Positions 8,500 to 16,988 of a stretch of DNA of 64,000 nucleotides are shown here, one piece after another. The stretch is from Agriterribacter humi. GTDB lineage: Bacteria; Bacteroidota; Bacteroidia; Chitinophagales; Chitinophagaceae. The notes below the pieces were generated by a model. It did no database searches and was not told the origin of the DNA. It worked only from the letters and a program-made list of their open reading frames with translations. The stretch's first letter is position 1; every line of letters starts with the position of its first letter. The DNA lies in the NCBI RefSeq assembly GCF_009192765.1, contig NZ_VOHQ01000016.1, positions 44,804-108,803 on the forward strand, written 5' to 3'. A program made the position numbers and the translations under genes.

Positions 8500-8895
8500 T
8501 TATATTTTCATTTCAAACATCCAGATATGCCCGAAAGGGTCTTTTATTTTACCCTGCCGGTACCCATAATCATAATCCTGCGCAGGAGAAATTTCCTTTG
8601 CACCTGCCGCTATAGCATTTTGCATAAAGGCATCCACATCTGAAACAAAAAGACCGATAATTGCGGTTACGCCATTGTATTTCTCCGGGCTGTATTCCCC
8701 GGACCTATCCACTTCTTCGTGGAGGTGAAAAATGGCGCCGTTAATAGATAGTTCCGCAACATGAATGCTGCCGTCATCATTGGTAAAGCGCCTTAGCTCG
8801 GTTGCACCAAGGCCTTTGGTATAAAACTCGATATTGGTAACGCCGCTTTTAATGTAAAGCTGTGGTGCAAATGCGGGTGTATGCATTGTGGTCAT
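8500..8895 (-). CDS. VOC/glyoxalase-like domain protein
   Basis: About 131 residues from the ATG at 8895 (an upstream frame opens only with TTG). It shows the PhnB/VOC pattern: APQLYIKSGVTNIEFYTKGL, then ELSINGAIFHLHEE, and the conserved end GYRQGKIKDPFGHIWMFEM. KDPFGHIW is the signature of the second half of the fold. Likely cytoplasmic, single domain, dimeric, with unknown substrate. Its 5' side carries a heptamer tract (8936-8962). Confidence 0.8.
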   Translation of the reverse strand: MTTMHTPAFAPQLYIKSGVTNIEFYTKGLGATELRRFTNDDGSIHVAELSINGAIFHLHEEVDRSGEYSPEKYNGVTAIIGLFVSDVDAFMQNAIAAGAKEISPAQDYDYGYRQGKIKDPFGHIWMFEMKI

Positions 8896-8935
8896 AAATG
8901 ATGTATTTAGTAATGAAGCAGAATGATAGCTCAAA

Positions 8936-8962
8936 CCATAAACAACAAACTATAAACTATTA
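8936..8962. repeat. Heptamer-period tract, AAACCAT type
   Basis: AAACCAT, AAACAAC, AAACTAT and AAACTAT follow each other with a seven-base period, upstream of the VOC gene. Confidence 0.55.
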
Positions 8963-9158
8963 ATGATATCCAATACTGGGTTTGCTGGCTCATGATCTGC
9001 TTTTCCATTTCACGCTGGTCTAAATGAAAATCAGGGCGGGGTGGGTTGAGCCGTTAAAAAAGAATTGCTTTTCCATAACTGTAATTTAGCTGAATTTCAA
9101 TTTCCGGATCTGTTTCATAGATGTTCGGGCGTTGCTTCCTATGCCGTTCCATAATAAT

Positions 9159-9824
9159 TCATTCATTACCGGATTTTGCCCCGGGGAGCCTGCTCCTGAT
9201 CCACTTGATCTGCCCGTTATGGTTCGATTCGTGCTCGCAAACATGAAACCATTTACAGTAATTATTGGTAGGCTGACTATCAAAAAATGCCGGATCAGTT
9301 GCCATCAGCCACTTGTCGTCACGTTTCTTAAATTCCGCTATTGTTTTTTCCCTGGTTTCTTTTAAAACCGCAAGGTAATAATCCAGGTTGTTGCCTTTAA
9401 TCTTGTTACGGCCTTCATCTCCCAATGTCATAGCCGCCCCCCAGGTTGCTTTTTCTTTTTCGTTATAATCCTGCCGGCCTTCAAAAGTATTGGCCTGGTA
9501 AAAAGCTTCCGTAGCAGCCAAATGTAAAAGCATAGCGCCTATGGTGTTGGATTTCGCGTCATGCAAATAATCAAGGTCTTCCTTTTTCATGTTGGCAACC
9601 GAATGTAAAACCGCAGTGCGCATCCAGTTCATCATAGAAACAAGCGTTCCTATCTGTGGTGAAAATCCTTCTTTAGGCCCAATGATATGAATACTTTCCA
9701 CCGGCAACTTATCGTTAGCCCGGCTCATTTGAGGAAACCATGCCAGACCTGTGAGACCGGTAGAGATAACCGCAGTTGATTTAATAAACTGTCTGCGACC
9801 GGCACCTTTTATTATCTTTTCCAT
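9159..9824 (-). CDS. DinB-family protein with Tat-like signal
   Basis: About 220 residues starting MEKIIKGAGRRQFIKSTAVI. The RRQFIK motif followed by a hydrophobic stretch and a small-residue end looks like a twin-arginine signal, so the protein is probably exported. The body is a four-helix DinB/YfiT-like bundle: GAMLLHLAATEAFYQ (first His) and the C-terminal pair HVCEHESNHNGQIKWIR, which supply the three His of the usual metal site. DinB-like proteins can be metal-dependent transferases; an exported one of this kind has no known substrate. ATG at 9824 is preferred because it begins the signal. Confidence 0.75.
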   Translation of the reverse strand: MEKIIKGAGRRQFIKSTAVISTGLTGLAWFPQMSRANDKLPVESIHIIGPKEGFSPQIGTLVSMMNWMRTAVLHSVANMKKEDLDYLHDAKSNTIGAMLLHLAATEAFYQANTFEGRQDYNEKEKATWGAAMTLGDEGRNKIKGNNLDYYLAVLKETREKTIAEFKKRDDKWLMATDPAFFDSQPTNNYCKWFHVCEHESNHNGQIKWIRSRLPGAKSGNE

Positions 9825-9988
9825 AAAATGTTTTTTTGTAAAAGTTAATGAAATGAAATGCCTCAAACGGCTTTGCAGCACCGGGACATATGAAGAGTAT
9901 GTCCCGAAGCTCCATGCTGTTTTATTTATCACCTGAAGATAAGCAATAACTGGTTTTTATTATAATGGGATATTTAGCATTGAAGTGG

Positions 9989-11683
9989 CTATTCCGCCAA
10001 TCTTATCCTGCATTTTACCGCTTCCTTTGCTAATTTGAGTGCAAACTGCAGTTGAACATCTTTATGCTGAATAACTTCCTCAATTTCCGGGATAACAGGA
10101 TAATCGGGAATTATTCCCCGGTCTTTGTATTTAGTCTTTTTCACATTATTTACGTATTTGAATTTAGGAATAGTGATATTGATTTTACTGTTAGGTAATA
10201 TAACATTTTTTATTCCTCCGGAAGTATTGCCATAGTACCCTCCCCCTGTTTCTTCTCCAATAAATTTACCCCTGTTGTTGCTTTTTGCTATAGCACAAAA
10301 GTCTGCTGTTGTTGAAAAGCATAATCCATCAATCAAAAAGAAAACCTTCCCGGCAAAATTATTTTCTTGTGGTTTTTGCATACCAAGAAGCGGGTTGTCC
10401 TTTAATTGAATACTATTTGTGGTTGATTCGATAGAAGCGAAGTATTTAAAAGGCTTGTTTGCCAGATAAGAATAAAGCAAGGCGCCATAGTGATCTGCTC
10501 CGCCACTATTGCCACGAATGTCAATGATTAAATTATTAACTTTTTTGGTGTTAATTTCTTTAAATGCGGTTTCCAGAAAGTTGTTGAAATTTTGTTGTGC
10601 GCCGTTTAACCTGTTGTCATCAAAAGAATGTACAGTTAGCAAAGCAATATTGTTTTGAGGAAACTCCAATTGCAAAGGCTTTATGTCTGCGGATTGATTT
10701 CGGTCAGCACATTCAAAATCTTTTACAATTTCGGCAGCGATGTTAATGGTTTTAATCCCGGCTTTTGTGGTCTTATATTGAACGCAAAAAGAATCTTTGT
10801 TTCCAAAAATCCAGCGGTAAAGAAAAGGGAAAGCGCCGTTATTCAATACCTGGTTCTTTTTAGTCACAATTTTCCCGTCAGAAGGCAAATACCGCAATAA
10901 TGTATTTTTGATTTCTCCAATTGGCACATTATCAATAGCTAAAATTTCAGTTGCGGCCGGAAGTTCTCTGGCATTACTGCAAAGCACGTAGGCTTTATTA
11001 TGGATGAAGAAAGTTTGCAGTGGGAACATTTTCTCATTTGCAGGATAATAATTCATTAACAAACGTGGTATGTTCGTGCCGGTATGCCCATCTTCAATGG
11101 AACTTATTAAGAACATGATTGATTTACCGAATTCTAATGCCGTCATAGAATGATTTAATGTAACAAAGCAACTGTCGAACAATCTGTCCATTTCCCTTTT
11201 TCCTTTGTAGCGGTATAATCCGGCATGCTCATTTTGCAATGCCTTGCGGAAAATTGTAAAATCCTGTTTTAACATTTGTTCTTCCATCGGTTTTAAAGAA
11301 ACCGTATTCACCTCAGTTTCTTTCACGGTTCTCATCGTCGATATCCGGGTGTAGCAAGTATCTGTATTATTCAATACAATCAAAAAATCATACTTCTTTC
11401 CTGCAACCACATTAAAGGAAATAGAATCTGTATCGGTGTAAAAGGTTATCCTTTTTTCACTTACGGGCTCCAAAGCATAATAAACATCGGGTTTCACGTC
11501 CGGCGAGAGGTTCCATACAGCTTTTTGAAAAACCTCTCCGTCCCGCACGTCCACTTTTTCTGATGTGGCATTTATTATGGGCAGTTTTTGCTGGGCAAAA
11601 ACAGTTTGTACTGACAATAGCGTTATTGCACAGAGGGCCATACCTTTCCTATCCCACGTTGTGAGTAATTGAACTAGTTTCAT
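9989..11683 (-). CDS. S41 family peptidase (tail-specific/CtpA-like)
   Basis: 564 residues with an N-terminal signal ending near VQTVFAQ. The C-terminal half (about 340-540) is the S41 catalytic core: NNLIIDIRGNSGGADHYG, then GKVFFLIDGLCFSTTADF, where the first Ser after CF is the likely nucleophile, and RGKFIGEETGGGYYGNTSGG. The N-terminal part is a long lid/substrate domain. It probably degrades periplasmic proteins or peptides. It is the last gene of a minus-strand run with an ECF sigma, an anti-sigma and a small membrane protein (25 bp from the latter), so it may be part of that stress regulon. Confidence 0.85.
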   Translation of the reverse strand: MKLVQLLTTWDRKGMALCAITLLSVQTVFAQQKLPIINATSEKVDVRDGEVFQKAVWNLSPDVKPDVYYALEPVSEKRITFYTDTDSISFNVVAGKKYDFLIVLNNTDTCYTRISTMRTVKETEVNTVSLKPMEEQMLKQDFTIFRKALQNEHAGLYRYKGKREMDRLFDSCFVTLNHSMTALEFGKSIMFLISSIEDGHTGTNIPRLLMNYYPANEKMFPLQTFFIHNKAYVLCSNARELPAATEILAIDNVPIGEIKNTLLRYLPSDGKIVTKKNQVLNNGAFPFLYRWIFGNKDSFCVQYKTTKAGIKTINIAAEIVKDFECADRNQSADIKPLQLEFPQNNIALLTVHSFDDNRLNGAQQNFNNFLETAFKEINTKKVNNLIIDIRGNSGGADHYGALLYSYLANKPFKYFASIESTTNSIQLKDNPLLGMQKPQENNFAGKVFFLIDGLCFSTTADFCAIAKSNNRGKFIGEETGGGYYGNTSGGIKNVILPNSKINITIPKFKYVNNVKKTKYKDRGIIPDYPVIPEIEEVIQHKDVQLQFALKLAKEAVKCRIRLAE

Positions 11684-11708
11684 ATTTATATATCTTAATG
11701 GTGAAATG

Positions 11709-12131
11709 CTATCTTTCTGATCGCTTAAGGAAAAAGAAATAGCCTAAAAAACTGGCGGCAATGCAGAAGGCCATAATAGCTAAAGAGTGAATGCCTAAAG
11801 GGAGTGTATAATAAATGATGGTGAGCCCGGCTCCTAAACCTGCTAAAATTGCAAACCATTTAATGTTGGCATTTCTGTCTTCTTTAGGATTCGTTTGCAA
11901 AATAGACGAGACTATATTTTCAGGAATCCCTTTTTCTATAATTTTATTTTTAATGCGATACTCCATAATCCGTTTTAAAATCACCAGAATGAATATCATA
12001 AAGAGCCCAAGCACAAAAATGGTAGCACATACATTAAAAATTTCTTTGTCAATTGCCGGGCTGTTAATGTTTTGGGCATTTGCAACAAATGGCGTGGCAA
12101 TTATTGCTGTTATATTTATAGTCTTTTTCAT
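11709..12131 (-). CDS. Small membrane protein of a sigma-factor operon
   Basis: About 140 residues. The ATG at 12131 begins MKKTINITAIIATPFVANAQ, a signal peptide. After it come a transmembrane helix (ICATIFVLGLFMIFILVIL region), a cytoplasmic stretch with NKIIEKGIPENIVSSIL, and two further hydrophobic segments before a basic end (FFFLKRSER). The layout matches small DUF6249-like proteins that accompany ECF sigma factors in Bacteroidota. Role unknown; operon position suggests membrane-linked signalling or a target of the sigma factor. Confidence 0.7.
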   Translation of the reverse strand: MKKTINITAIIATPFVANAQNINSPAIDKEIFNVCATIFVLGLFMIFILVILKRIMEYRIKNKIIEKGIPENIVSSILQTNPKEDRNANIKWFAILAGLGAGLTIIYYTLPLGIHSLAIMAFCIAASFLGYFFFLKRSER

Positions 12132-12193
12132 ACCTATTATTTTAATGTTTCCTGCTTCATTAGACAGGTGTATACATTGAATGTTGCAATAAT

Positions 12194-12643
12194 TCAATAA
12201 TATTTTAAGGTCTTCATTTTTGTCAGGTATTTTCGATACATATCAATACACAGGAATACTAAAAGCCCTGTAACCGTAGTAATGAGCAAATAACTTAATA
12301 TTGGTGTTATCCCCGAAAACAGTCTCAATAAGTTGGTTCCCAAAAAATAGAATATTGTGCAGCCGGAAAAAATAGCAATGCAAATAATAAAATAAAAGAA
12401 TGCATTGCCATATGAAACCTTATGTTGGGTTTCAGGTAATTGCGCTATAACTAAATCAGCCAGGTTGAAATCAAAAACCGGTTTCTCCTGCTGATTAATT
12501 CCTTCAAACAGAAGTGCATATTGCTGTGCTTTTACCTGGCAATTTGCACAATGCCGGATATGTTCTGTAATATAAATATCGCAATCTATTTTTTGCAAAG
12601 CATATTGCTGAATCTCAGCATCGTTAAGATGTTCGTTTGTCAT
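12194..12643 (-). CDS. Putative anti-sigma factor, membrane-bound
   Basis: 149 residues. The N-terminal cytoplasmic part has EHIRHCANCQ (about 27-36), the H-x3-C-x2-C pattern of zinc-type anti-sigma factors. Two or more transmembrane helices follow (FFYFIICIAIFSGCTIFYFL, then ILSYLLITTVTGLLVFLCI). It overlaps the sigma gene by 4 bp (ATGA), indicating translational coupling. It would hold the ECF sigma at the membrane until a signal releases it; the signal is unknown. Confidence 0.8.
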   Translation of the reverse strand: MTNEHLNDAEIQQYALQKIDCDIYITEHIRHCANCQVKAQQYALLFEGINQQEKPVFDFNLADLVIAQLPETQHKVSYGNAFFYFIICIAIFSGCTIFYFLGTNLLRLFSGITPILSYLLITTVTGLLVFLCIDMYRKYLTKMKTLKYY

Positions 12644-13245
12644 AACATATCCTTTTGATAAGAAAGGGATAAACTATCTTTTAGTGCTTTTCTTGCTCTG
12701 TACAAATAACTTTTTACCGTTCCCTCCGGCAGTTCAGTTATTTGTGCTATTTCAGCGTAGCTTAAATCTTCATTGTGATAAAGCATTATTAATGTTTTAT
12801 AAACCGGAGAAAGTTTATCTATTTCAGTCTTTAAAATTTCAGAAAGCTCCTTTTTAAAAATGCGCTCTTCAGTTTGATTATCAAATGGGTTAGTTGCATT
12901 ACTTAAAAATACTCCGCTGACAGGCCCGTTATCATCGCTGATATTGCCGGGAAAAACTAATTTTTTCTTCTCAAGGTAGTTGATGCAGGTATTATAAGCA
13001 ATTTGCCCGACCCAGGTAGAAAGTTTCGCCTGAAATTTGAAACTTGCCAGATTTTTAAATGTTTTTAAATAAATGTCCTGTGCAATGTCTTTCCTGTCTT
13101 CACTATACGGGATCATTCTAAAAATAATTTGAGCTACCAACCCTTCTGTATTTTTCATAATAGTCCTGAAAGCACTTGTGTCACCACATAATGCCTTATC
13201 AACCATGTGTTGGTTTATCACATTATTTTCATTTTCATGGTTCAC
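12640..13245 (-). CDS. RNA polymerase ECF-type sigma-70 factor
   Basis: 201 residues. Region 2 (about 25-95) contains YSEDRKDIAQDIYLKTFKNL and FKFQAKLSTWVGQIAYN, the core-binding and -10 recognition helices. Region 4 (about 140-190) contains LSYAEIAQITELPEGTVKSY, the -35 helix-turn-helix. It directs transcription of a stress or nutrient regulon and is first in the operon sigma / anti-sigma / membrane protein / S41 peptidase. It overlaps the downstream gene by 4 bp. Confidence 0.9.
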   Translation of the reverse strand: MNHENENNVINQHMVDKALCGDTSAFRTIMKNTEGLVAQIIFRMIPYSEDRKDIAQDIYLKTFKNLASFKFQAKLSTWVGQIAYNTCINYLEKKKLVFPGNISDDNGPVSGVFLSNATNPFDNQTEERIFKKELSEILKTEIDKLSPVYKTLIMLYHNEDLSYAEIAQITELPEGTVKSYLYRARKALKDSLSLSYQKDML

Positions 13246-13400
13246 TTACGGGTTAGACAGGTGAGGTTTAAAAATGTTGCAAAAACTGTCATTAAATACC
13301 TTTTTATTTAAGCTTCAACTACCGGGTGTCCCAAAGAATACATTTGCTTCCATGGGCGGCACACGTAGAATGCTCCAAATAGTTCTCATTAGTAGCGCAG

Positions 13401-13745
13401 CTATTGAACCTTCTTATTTTTTACGGATGCATTTTGTTGTGAACTTTTTTTTAGATGACTGTCTAACGAATCCAGCTTCTCCGTCCAGAACATCCTGTAT
13501 TGTTCTACCCAGCCGGATACTTCCCGCAGCTTGTTTAACCGCGCCTCACAATACCGCTCCCGGCCTTTCTGGTTAATGATTATCAAACCGCACTCCGATA
13601 GTATTTTAATATGCTTTGAAATGGCCGGGCGGCTTATATTGAACTGTTCGGCCACGGTTTTCAGGTTCATGGGTTGATTTGCGAGCAACTGTATGATTTC
13701 CCTTCTTGTAGGATCCGCTATGGCCTGAAACGCATCTCTTCTCAT
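13401..13745 (-). CDS. ArsR-type winged-helix regulator
   Basis: 114 residues. MRRDAFQAIADPTRREIIQL opens the winged-helix fold, NISRPAISKHIKILSECGLI is the recognition helix and wing, and a C-terminal helix (WVEQYRMFWTEKLDSLDSHL) gives the dimer interface. No metal-site Cys are present. This is the autorepressor class usually paired with an SRPBCC/AHSA1 gene directly downstream, but none is found there (13246-13400 has no domain), so the partner seems lost. Confidence 0.85.
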   Translation of the reverse strand: MRRDAFQAIADPTRREIIQLLANQPMNLKTVAEQFNISRPAISKHIKILSECGLIIINQKGRERYCEARLNKLREVSGWVEQYRMFWTEKLDSLDSHLKKSSQQNASVKNKKVQ

Positions 13746-14013
13746 GCTGTAAAATATATTATGTAACTAACCGGTTACAAATATACAATTTTGATATGGT
13801 CCGATTTTTACTAAGTGTTTGGTGAAGACATGAACGACGGCAGAAGCATTGCCGGCAGCCACATTGCAGGACAGTGAACTGAATGCTGAAGTGTGCGACG
13901 CAAGATAAGCTTCACCATATTGCTGTCGCCAGGTACAAAAAATATTCGCTAACCGCTGTTAACAACGATTATTTCATTTTACTATCCGGGCTTTTTCTCT
14001 CCGGCTATTCTTA

Positions 14014-14841
14014 TTACTTGTACCGCTTCATTTCTTGCACCAGCATTTTCGCAATAACGGCAAATCCTTTATCGGACGGATGAAGTCCATCATAGGTCAT
14101 GTTGATGGCATCGGGCGGATAGGGATATTCATCGGTAGACGGATTAAAGGGAATATCAACGTACGCGGGATAGCGATAATTTTTATATGCACCAGTTTGG
14201 GGATCTTTCAAACGCTTATATTTCACCATATTTTTCAATGTAATGCCACTTTTGTTGTACAGGTCGGCAACAGGCATTTTTTCGTATTCCCCGATTGCAA
14301 TAATGGCTTCTGCAAACTGCGATAGTTGCTGGCCATTCTTTTCTTTGTAGGAACCGTAAGCATTGTTGGTCATATCGGCAATGTACACAAAATCGCCACG
14401 CTGCATGGGTGTAATAAGGATGATCTTCGCATTGCTGTTTAAGCTGCGGAGCTTGTTGATGATGATACGGAAAGAACCATACACGGTTTTATTACCGGTA
14501 TTGTTTTGATAATCTGCCAGGGTACCGATGGGCCTGCCCTGCCACCAGTCGTTGGTGCCCAAAAAAATGGAATACACATCGGCTTTAACAATACCCAGCT
14601 TTTCAATTTCAGCAGCAATGCCACCGGAGGTCCAGCCATTATGCCCCTGGTTAACATATTGGATATGCGGCAGCTTTTCCACCACTCTTGTCATGTATCC
14701 TTTTCTGACACGGTTACCTGTTTCATCGGTATGCTCATTCAAATAAGTAATGGAATCGCCAATGGCAACCCAGGTAATTTTTTTCTGCGTAAAAGCAGTA
14801 ATGCAGCAAATAATAATGACAGCGAAAGCCAGTTTTTTCAT
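14014..14841 (-). CDS. SGNH/GDSL hydrolase, secreted
   Basis: About 275 residues with signal MKKLAFAVIIICCITAF. The SGNH blocks are clear: VAIGDSITYLN (catalytic Ser), NQGHNGWTSGG (Gly), FLGTNDWW (Asn) and YDGLHPSDKGFAVIA (Asp and His of the triad). It is an exported esterase, acting on acyl groups of polysaccharides, lipids or xenobiotics; the substrate cannot be told. ATG at 14841 is chosen because it starts the signal peptide. Confidence 0.9.
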   Translation of the reverse strand: MKKLAFAVIIICCITAFTQKKITWVAIGDSITYLNEHTDETGNRVRKGYMTRVVEKLPHIQYVNQGHNGWTSGGIAAEIEKLGIVKADVYSIFLGTNDWWQGRPIGTLADYQNNTGNKTVYGSFRIIINKLRSLNSNAKIILITPMQRGDFVYIADMTNNAYGSYKEKNGQQLSQFAEAIIAIGEYEKMPVADLYNKSGITLKNMVKYKRLKDPQTGAYKNYRYPAYVDIPFNPSTDEYPYPPDAINMTYDGLHPSDKGFAVIAKMLVQEMKRYK

Positions 14842-14944
14842 ATTGCGTTTGTTAAAAAGTACCTGCAATATACAGGAGCTCCCATTATTATGGGCTGATT
14901 AATTTGCAGTAATGAATATGGAAGCGGAGCGGATGGCTCCATGG

Positions 14945-15289
14945 CTACAAAGATGCGGAAGCCTTTTTTAGCAGTTTGGCCAAAAGCGTATAATCAACTT
15001 CCTGCCCTTCTGTGATGGTAGCTGTTTTCCGGTTGAGATCCGACATGGATTTAAAAAAACCTTTGATCTCTTCCAGCCCACCGGCATTAAATACCATAAA
15101 AGAAACTTTATCTTTTGCGGCATGAATAACGCATGCGTAATGGCCATCCTTAAGATAATGCGGCTTTCCGTACTGCAGCCGTTCTTCCACTGCGGGAATG
15201 GTTTTGAAAACAAGCTGGCGAAGCGATTCGCAAACTTCTACCTGCCATTGCTGTAATTTTTGAATGTACTGTGTTACTTCCTGGTTCAT
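14945..15289 (-). CDS. DUF1801 family protein
   Basis: 114 residues with the DUF1801 (YdhG-like) core: VFKTIPAVEERLQYGKPHY, then KDKVSFMVFNAGGLEEIKGF. Length is standard. The fold is small alpha/beta and the function unknown, sometimes linked to iron-related or stress functions. Stand-alone gene. Confidence 0.85.
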   Translation of the reverse strand: MNQEVTQYIQKLQQWQVEVCESLRQLVFKTIPAVEERLQYGKPHYLKDGHYACVIHAAKDKVSFMVFNAGGLEEIKGFFKSMSDLNRKTATITEGQEVDYTLLAKLLKKASASL

Positions 15290-15347
15290 ATGTATTGTTT
15301 ATGTGTGGTGTGCTGAATTGCGATATGACTAATTTGACTGTCCTCTT

Positions 15348-15482
15348 TCAGTCCGGGAGAATATATACAGGGGTTAATCCTGGATAAATACCTCTTACAG
15401 GAAAACTATGATCCCCGACTGAAGAAATTGCAATCGTTGTAATCATGCCTGCCATTATGGAGAGGATGAATCGCTTCATCAT
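15348..15482 (-). CDS. Small secreted peptide ORF, 44 aa
   Basis: Starting from ATG-ATG at 15477-15482, the frame encodes MMKRFILSIMAGMITTIAIS followed by about 24 residues ending VYILPD. The first half looks like a signal peptide or single membrane helix. I do not recognise it. It could be a real small protein or the 5' remnant of a longer lost gene. Confidence 0.35.
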   Translation of the reverse strand: MMKRFILSIMAGMITTIAISSVGDHSFPVRGIYPGLTPVYILPD

Positions 15483-15593
15483 TATTTATTTAGGTGTACT
15501 GTTGTTTCTGCGGAACAAAATTAATCCCGGGTATGCATTGCAAGCGGAGGGTAAATTGTCAATTACAGGGTTAAATGCGACAAATATGTATTA

Positions 15594-15941
15594 TTACCCG
15601 GCCCTGTTTTTCTTCTTTTTTGAAGCAGCTTTGGGTTCAGCTTCGGAGTAGGCTGTATTTAACGCGTCAACCAGCATTGCCTTTTTTATTTTGGTAAGAT
15701 CAATATATGTCCAGCCCTGCAATCCCCACTTATTGGGAACGGGGTATATAACGGATAAATCAAAAGCACAAAAAACGGATTGATCGGTTTGGGAAAACTT
15801 CACACAGGCAAGCTTATCTTTTTCGGAAAGCGTGGCGAATATCTTCTTTTTCGTTCTGAACGCAACTTTCTCAAAATGAGGTTGCTCTTTCGTTTCCGGA
15901 AACGATAAAGCCAGTTGCCGGAATGTTTGTATGGAGATCAT
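15594..15941 (-). CDS. MmcQ/YjbR family protein
   Basis: About 115 residues, starting MISIQTFRQLALSFPETKEQ, then KKIFATLSEKDKLACVKFS, then WGLQGWTYIDLTKIKKAMLV: the MmcQ/YjbR winged-helix-like fold. It ends with a very basic tail (SKKKKNRAG), consistent with nucleic-acid contact. The family is annotated as DNA-binding mainly from structure. ATG at 15941 fits the family start. Confidence 0.8.
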   Translation of the reverse strand: MISIQTFRQLALSFPETKEQPHFEKVAFRTKKKIFATLSEKDKLACVKFSQTDQSVFCAFDLSVIYPVPNKWGLQGWTYIDLTKIKKAMLVDALNTAYSEAEPKAASKKKKNRAG

Positions 15942-16099
15942 ATATTTATTACTGTCTGTTTTTACAAAGTTAGTGAAGCAAAAATCCTCGAAGTTCAACA
16001 ATTCATCCGCAATTATTACAATTCATTCTTCCCGGGCTTGATGGCTGTGGCAATTTGATGTTGGTTTGCATCCTGAAATTAAAAACAAAAAAATTGGTT

Positions 16100-16906
16100 A
16101 TGCAAACTAGATTGAAGTTAAATCAAAAAGCAGTGCGTATTGTGCTGATGGCCGCTATACTGCTCTTTGCATCCTGTAAAAAAGACAAAAACCCTGATCC
16201 GGCACCACCTCCGCCGCCGGTAAATCTTACACTACAGGAATATAGGGACGGGGAAGATTTTATGCGGTTCGAATACAACACAGACGGGTCGCTCAAAAAA
16301 GCTACCGTTAAAAATGACATCAATACTTCCGGGGATATTGTAGATTTCAGCATCAGCTACAATGCCGGCAAAATAAGCGAAGTGAACAGCAGCTCGGGCG
16401 AGAAAATTGTGCCGGTGTATGAAAACAACATTTTAAAACGGGCCGACTATTTTGTTGCCGGACAAAGAACAGGCTATACCAACTACCAGTTCGAAAATGG
16501 TTCTGTTAAAAGAGCAACCATTTATGCGGGAGAAGGAAATGAGTACAACCCGATACTTGAATTTATTTATCAATATAACGGGAATGGCAATGTTATGGAA
16601 GGAACAATTATGGCAGGAACGGATACGCCGGGGCATATGGTGAGGGCGGGTCATGCAGAGATGCAATATGATCAAAAAACCAACCCACTGTATGTGCATA
16701 AAGATTTTCTGGTATTCCTCTGGCAGGGCATTTCTAAAAACAATGCTGTAGTAGAAAATATTTATGATGCGCAATTAACATTGGAGGGCAGGTACCAATA
16801 TGAGTATACCTATAAATCAAACGGGCTGCCGGAAAAAGCCAGTGTTCAGATCGGCTTACCCGGGGAGCCCGGAACCACCAGCACAGTTGGATTTACATAT
16901 AAATAG
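16100..16906 (+). CDS. Lipoprotein with YD-repeat-like body
   Basis: About 268 residues. The signal AVRIVLMAAILLFASC is a lipobox (FASC) followed by KKDKNPDPAPPPPP, a surface-lipoprotein linker. The rest is a series of Y/N/G-rich strands (RFEYNTDGSLKKATVKN, YNAGKISEVNSSSGE, YEYTYKSNGLPEKASV) resembling short YD/RHS-type beta repeats. It is probably anchored in the outer membrane. Function unknown. A good terminator follows at 16932-16956. Confidence 0.75.
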   Translation: MQTRLKLNQKAVRIVLMAAILLFASCKKDKNPDPAPPPPPVNLTLQEYRDGEDFMRFEYNTDGSLKKATVKNDINTSGDIVDFSISYNAGKISEVNSSSGEKIVPVYENNILKRADYFVAGQRTGYTNYQFENGSVKRATIYAGEGNEYNPILEFIYQYNGNGNVMEGTIMAGTDTPGHMVRAGHAEMQYDQKTNPLYVHKDFLVFLWQGISKNNAVVENIYDAQLTLEGRYQYEYTYKSNGLPEKASVQIGLPGEPGTTSTVGFTYK

Positions 16907-16931
16907 GTAATCGTTCAGAGCAGGCAAAAAG

Positions 16932-16956
16932 CAGCCGCCGCAGGGTGGCTGTTTTT
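16932..16956 (+). terminator. Rho-independent terminator
   Basis: CAGCCGCC (16932-16939), loop GCAG, GGTGGCTG (16944-16951), then TTTTT. One G:T-type mismatch in an 8-bp stem. Located 25 bp after the lipoprotein stop. Confidence 0.75.
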
Positions 16957-16988
16957 GTATCTTTATACTGTACCAGCTTCTCTTCTCA

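Noticed and set aside
9219..9250. Possible tRNA T-arm (GGTTCGATTC)
   Set aside because: It lies within the DinB coding sequence and no cloverleaf can be drawn around it.
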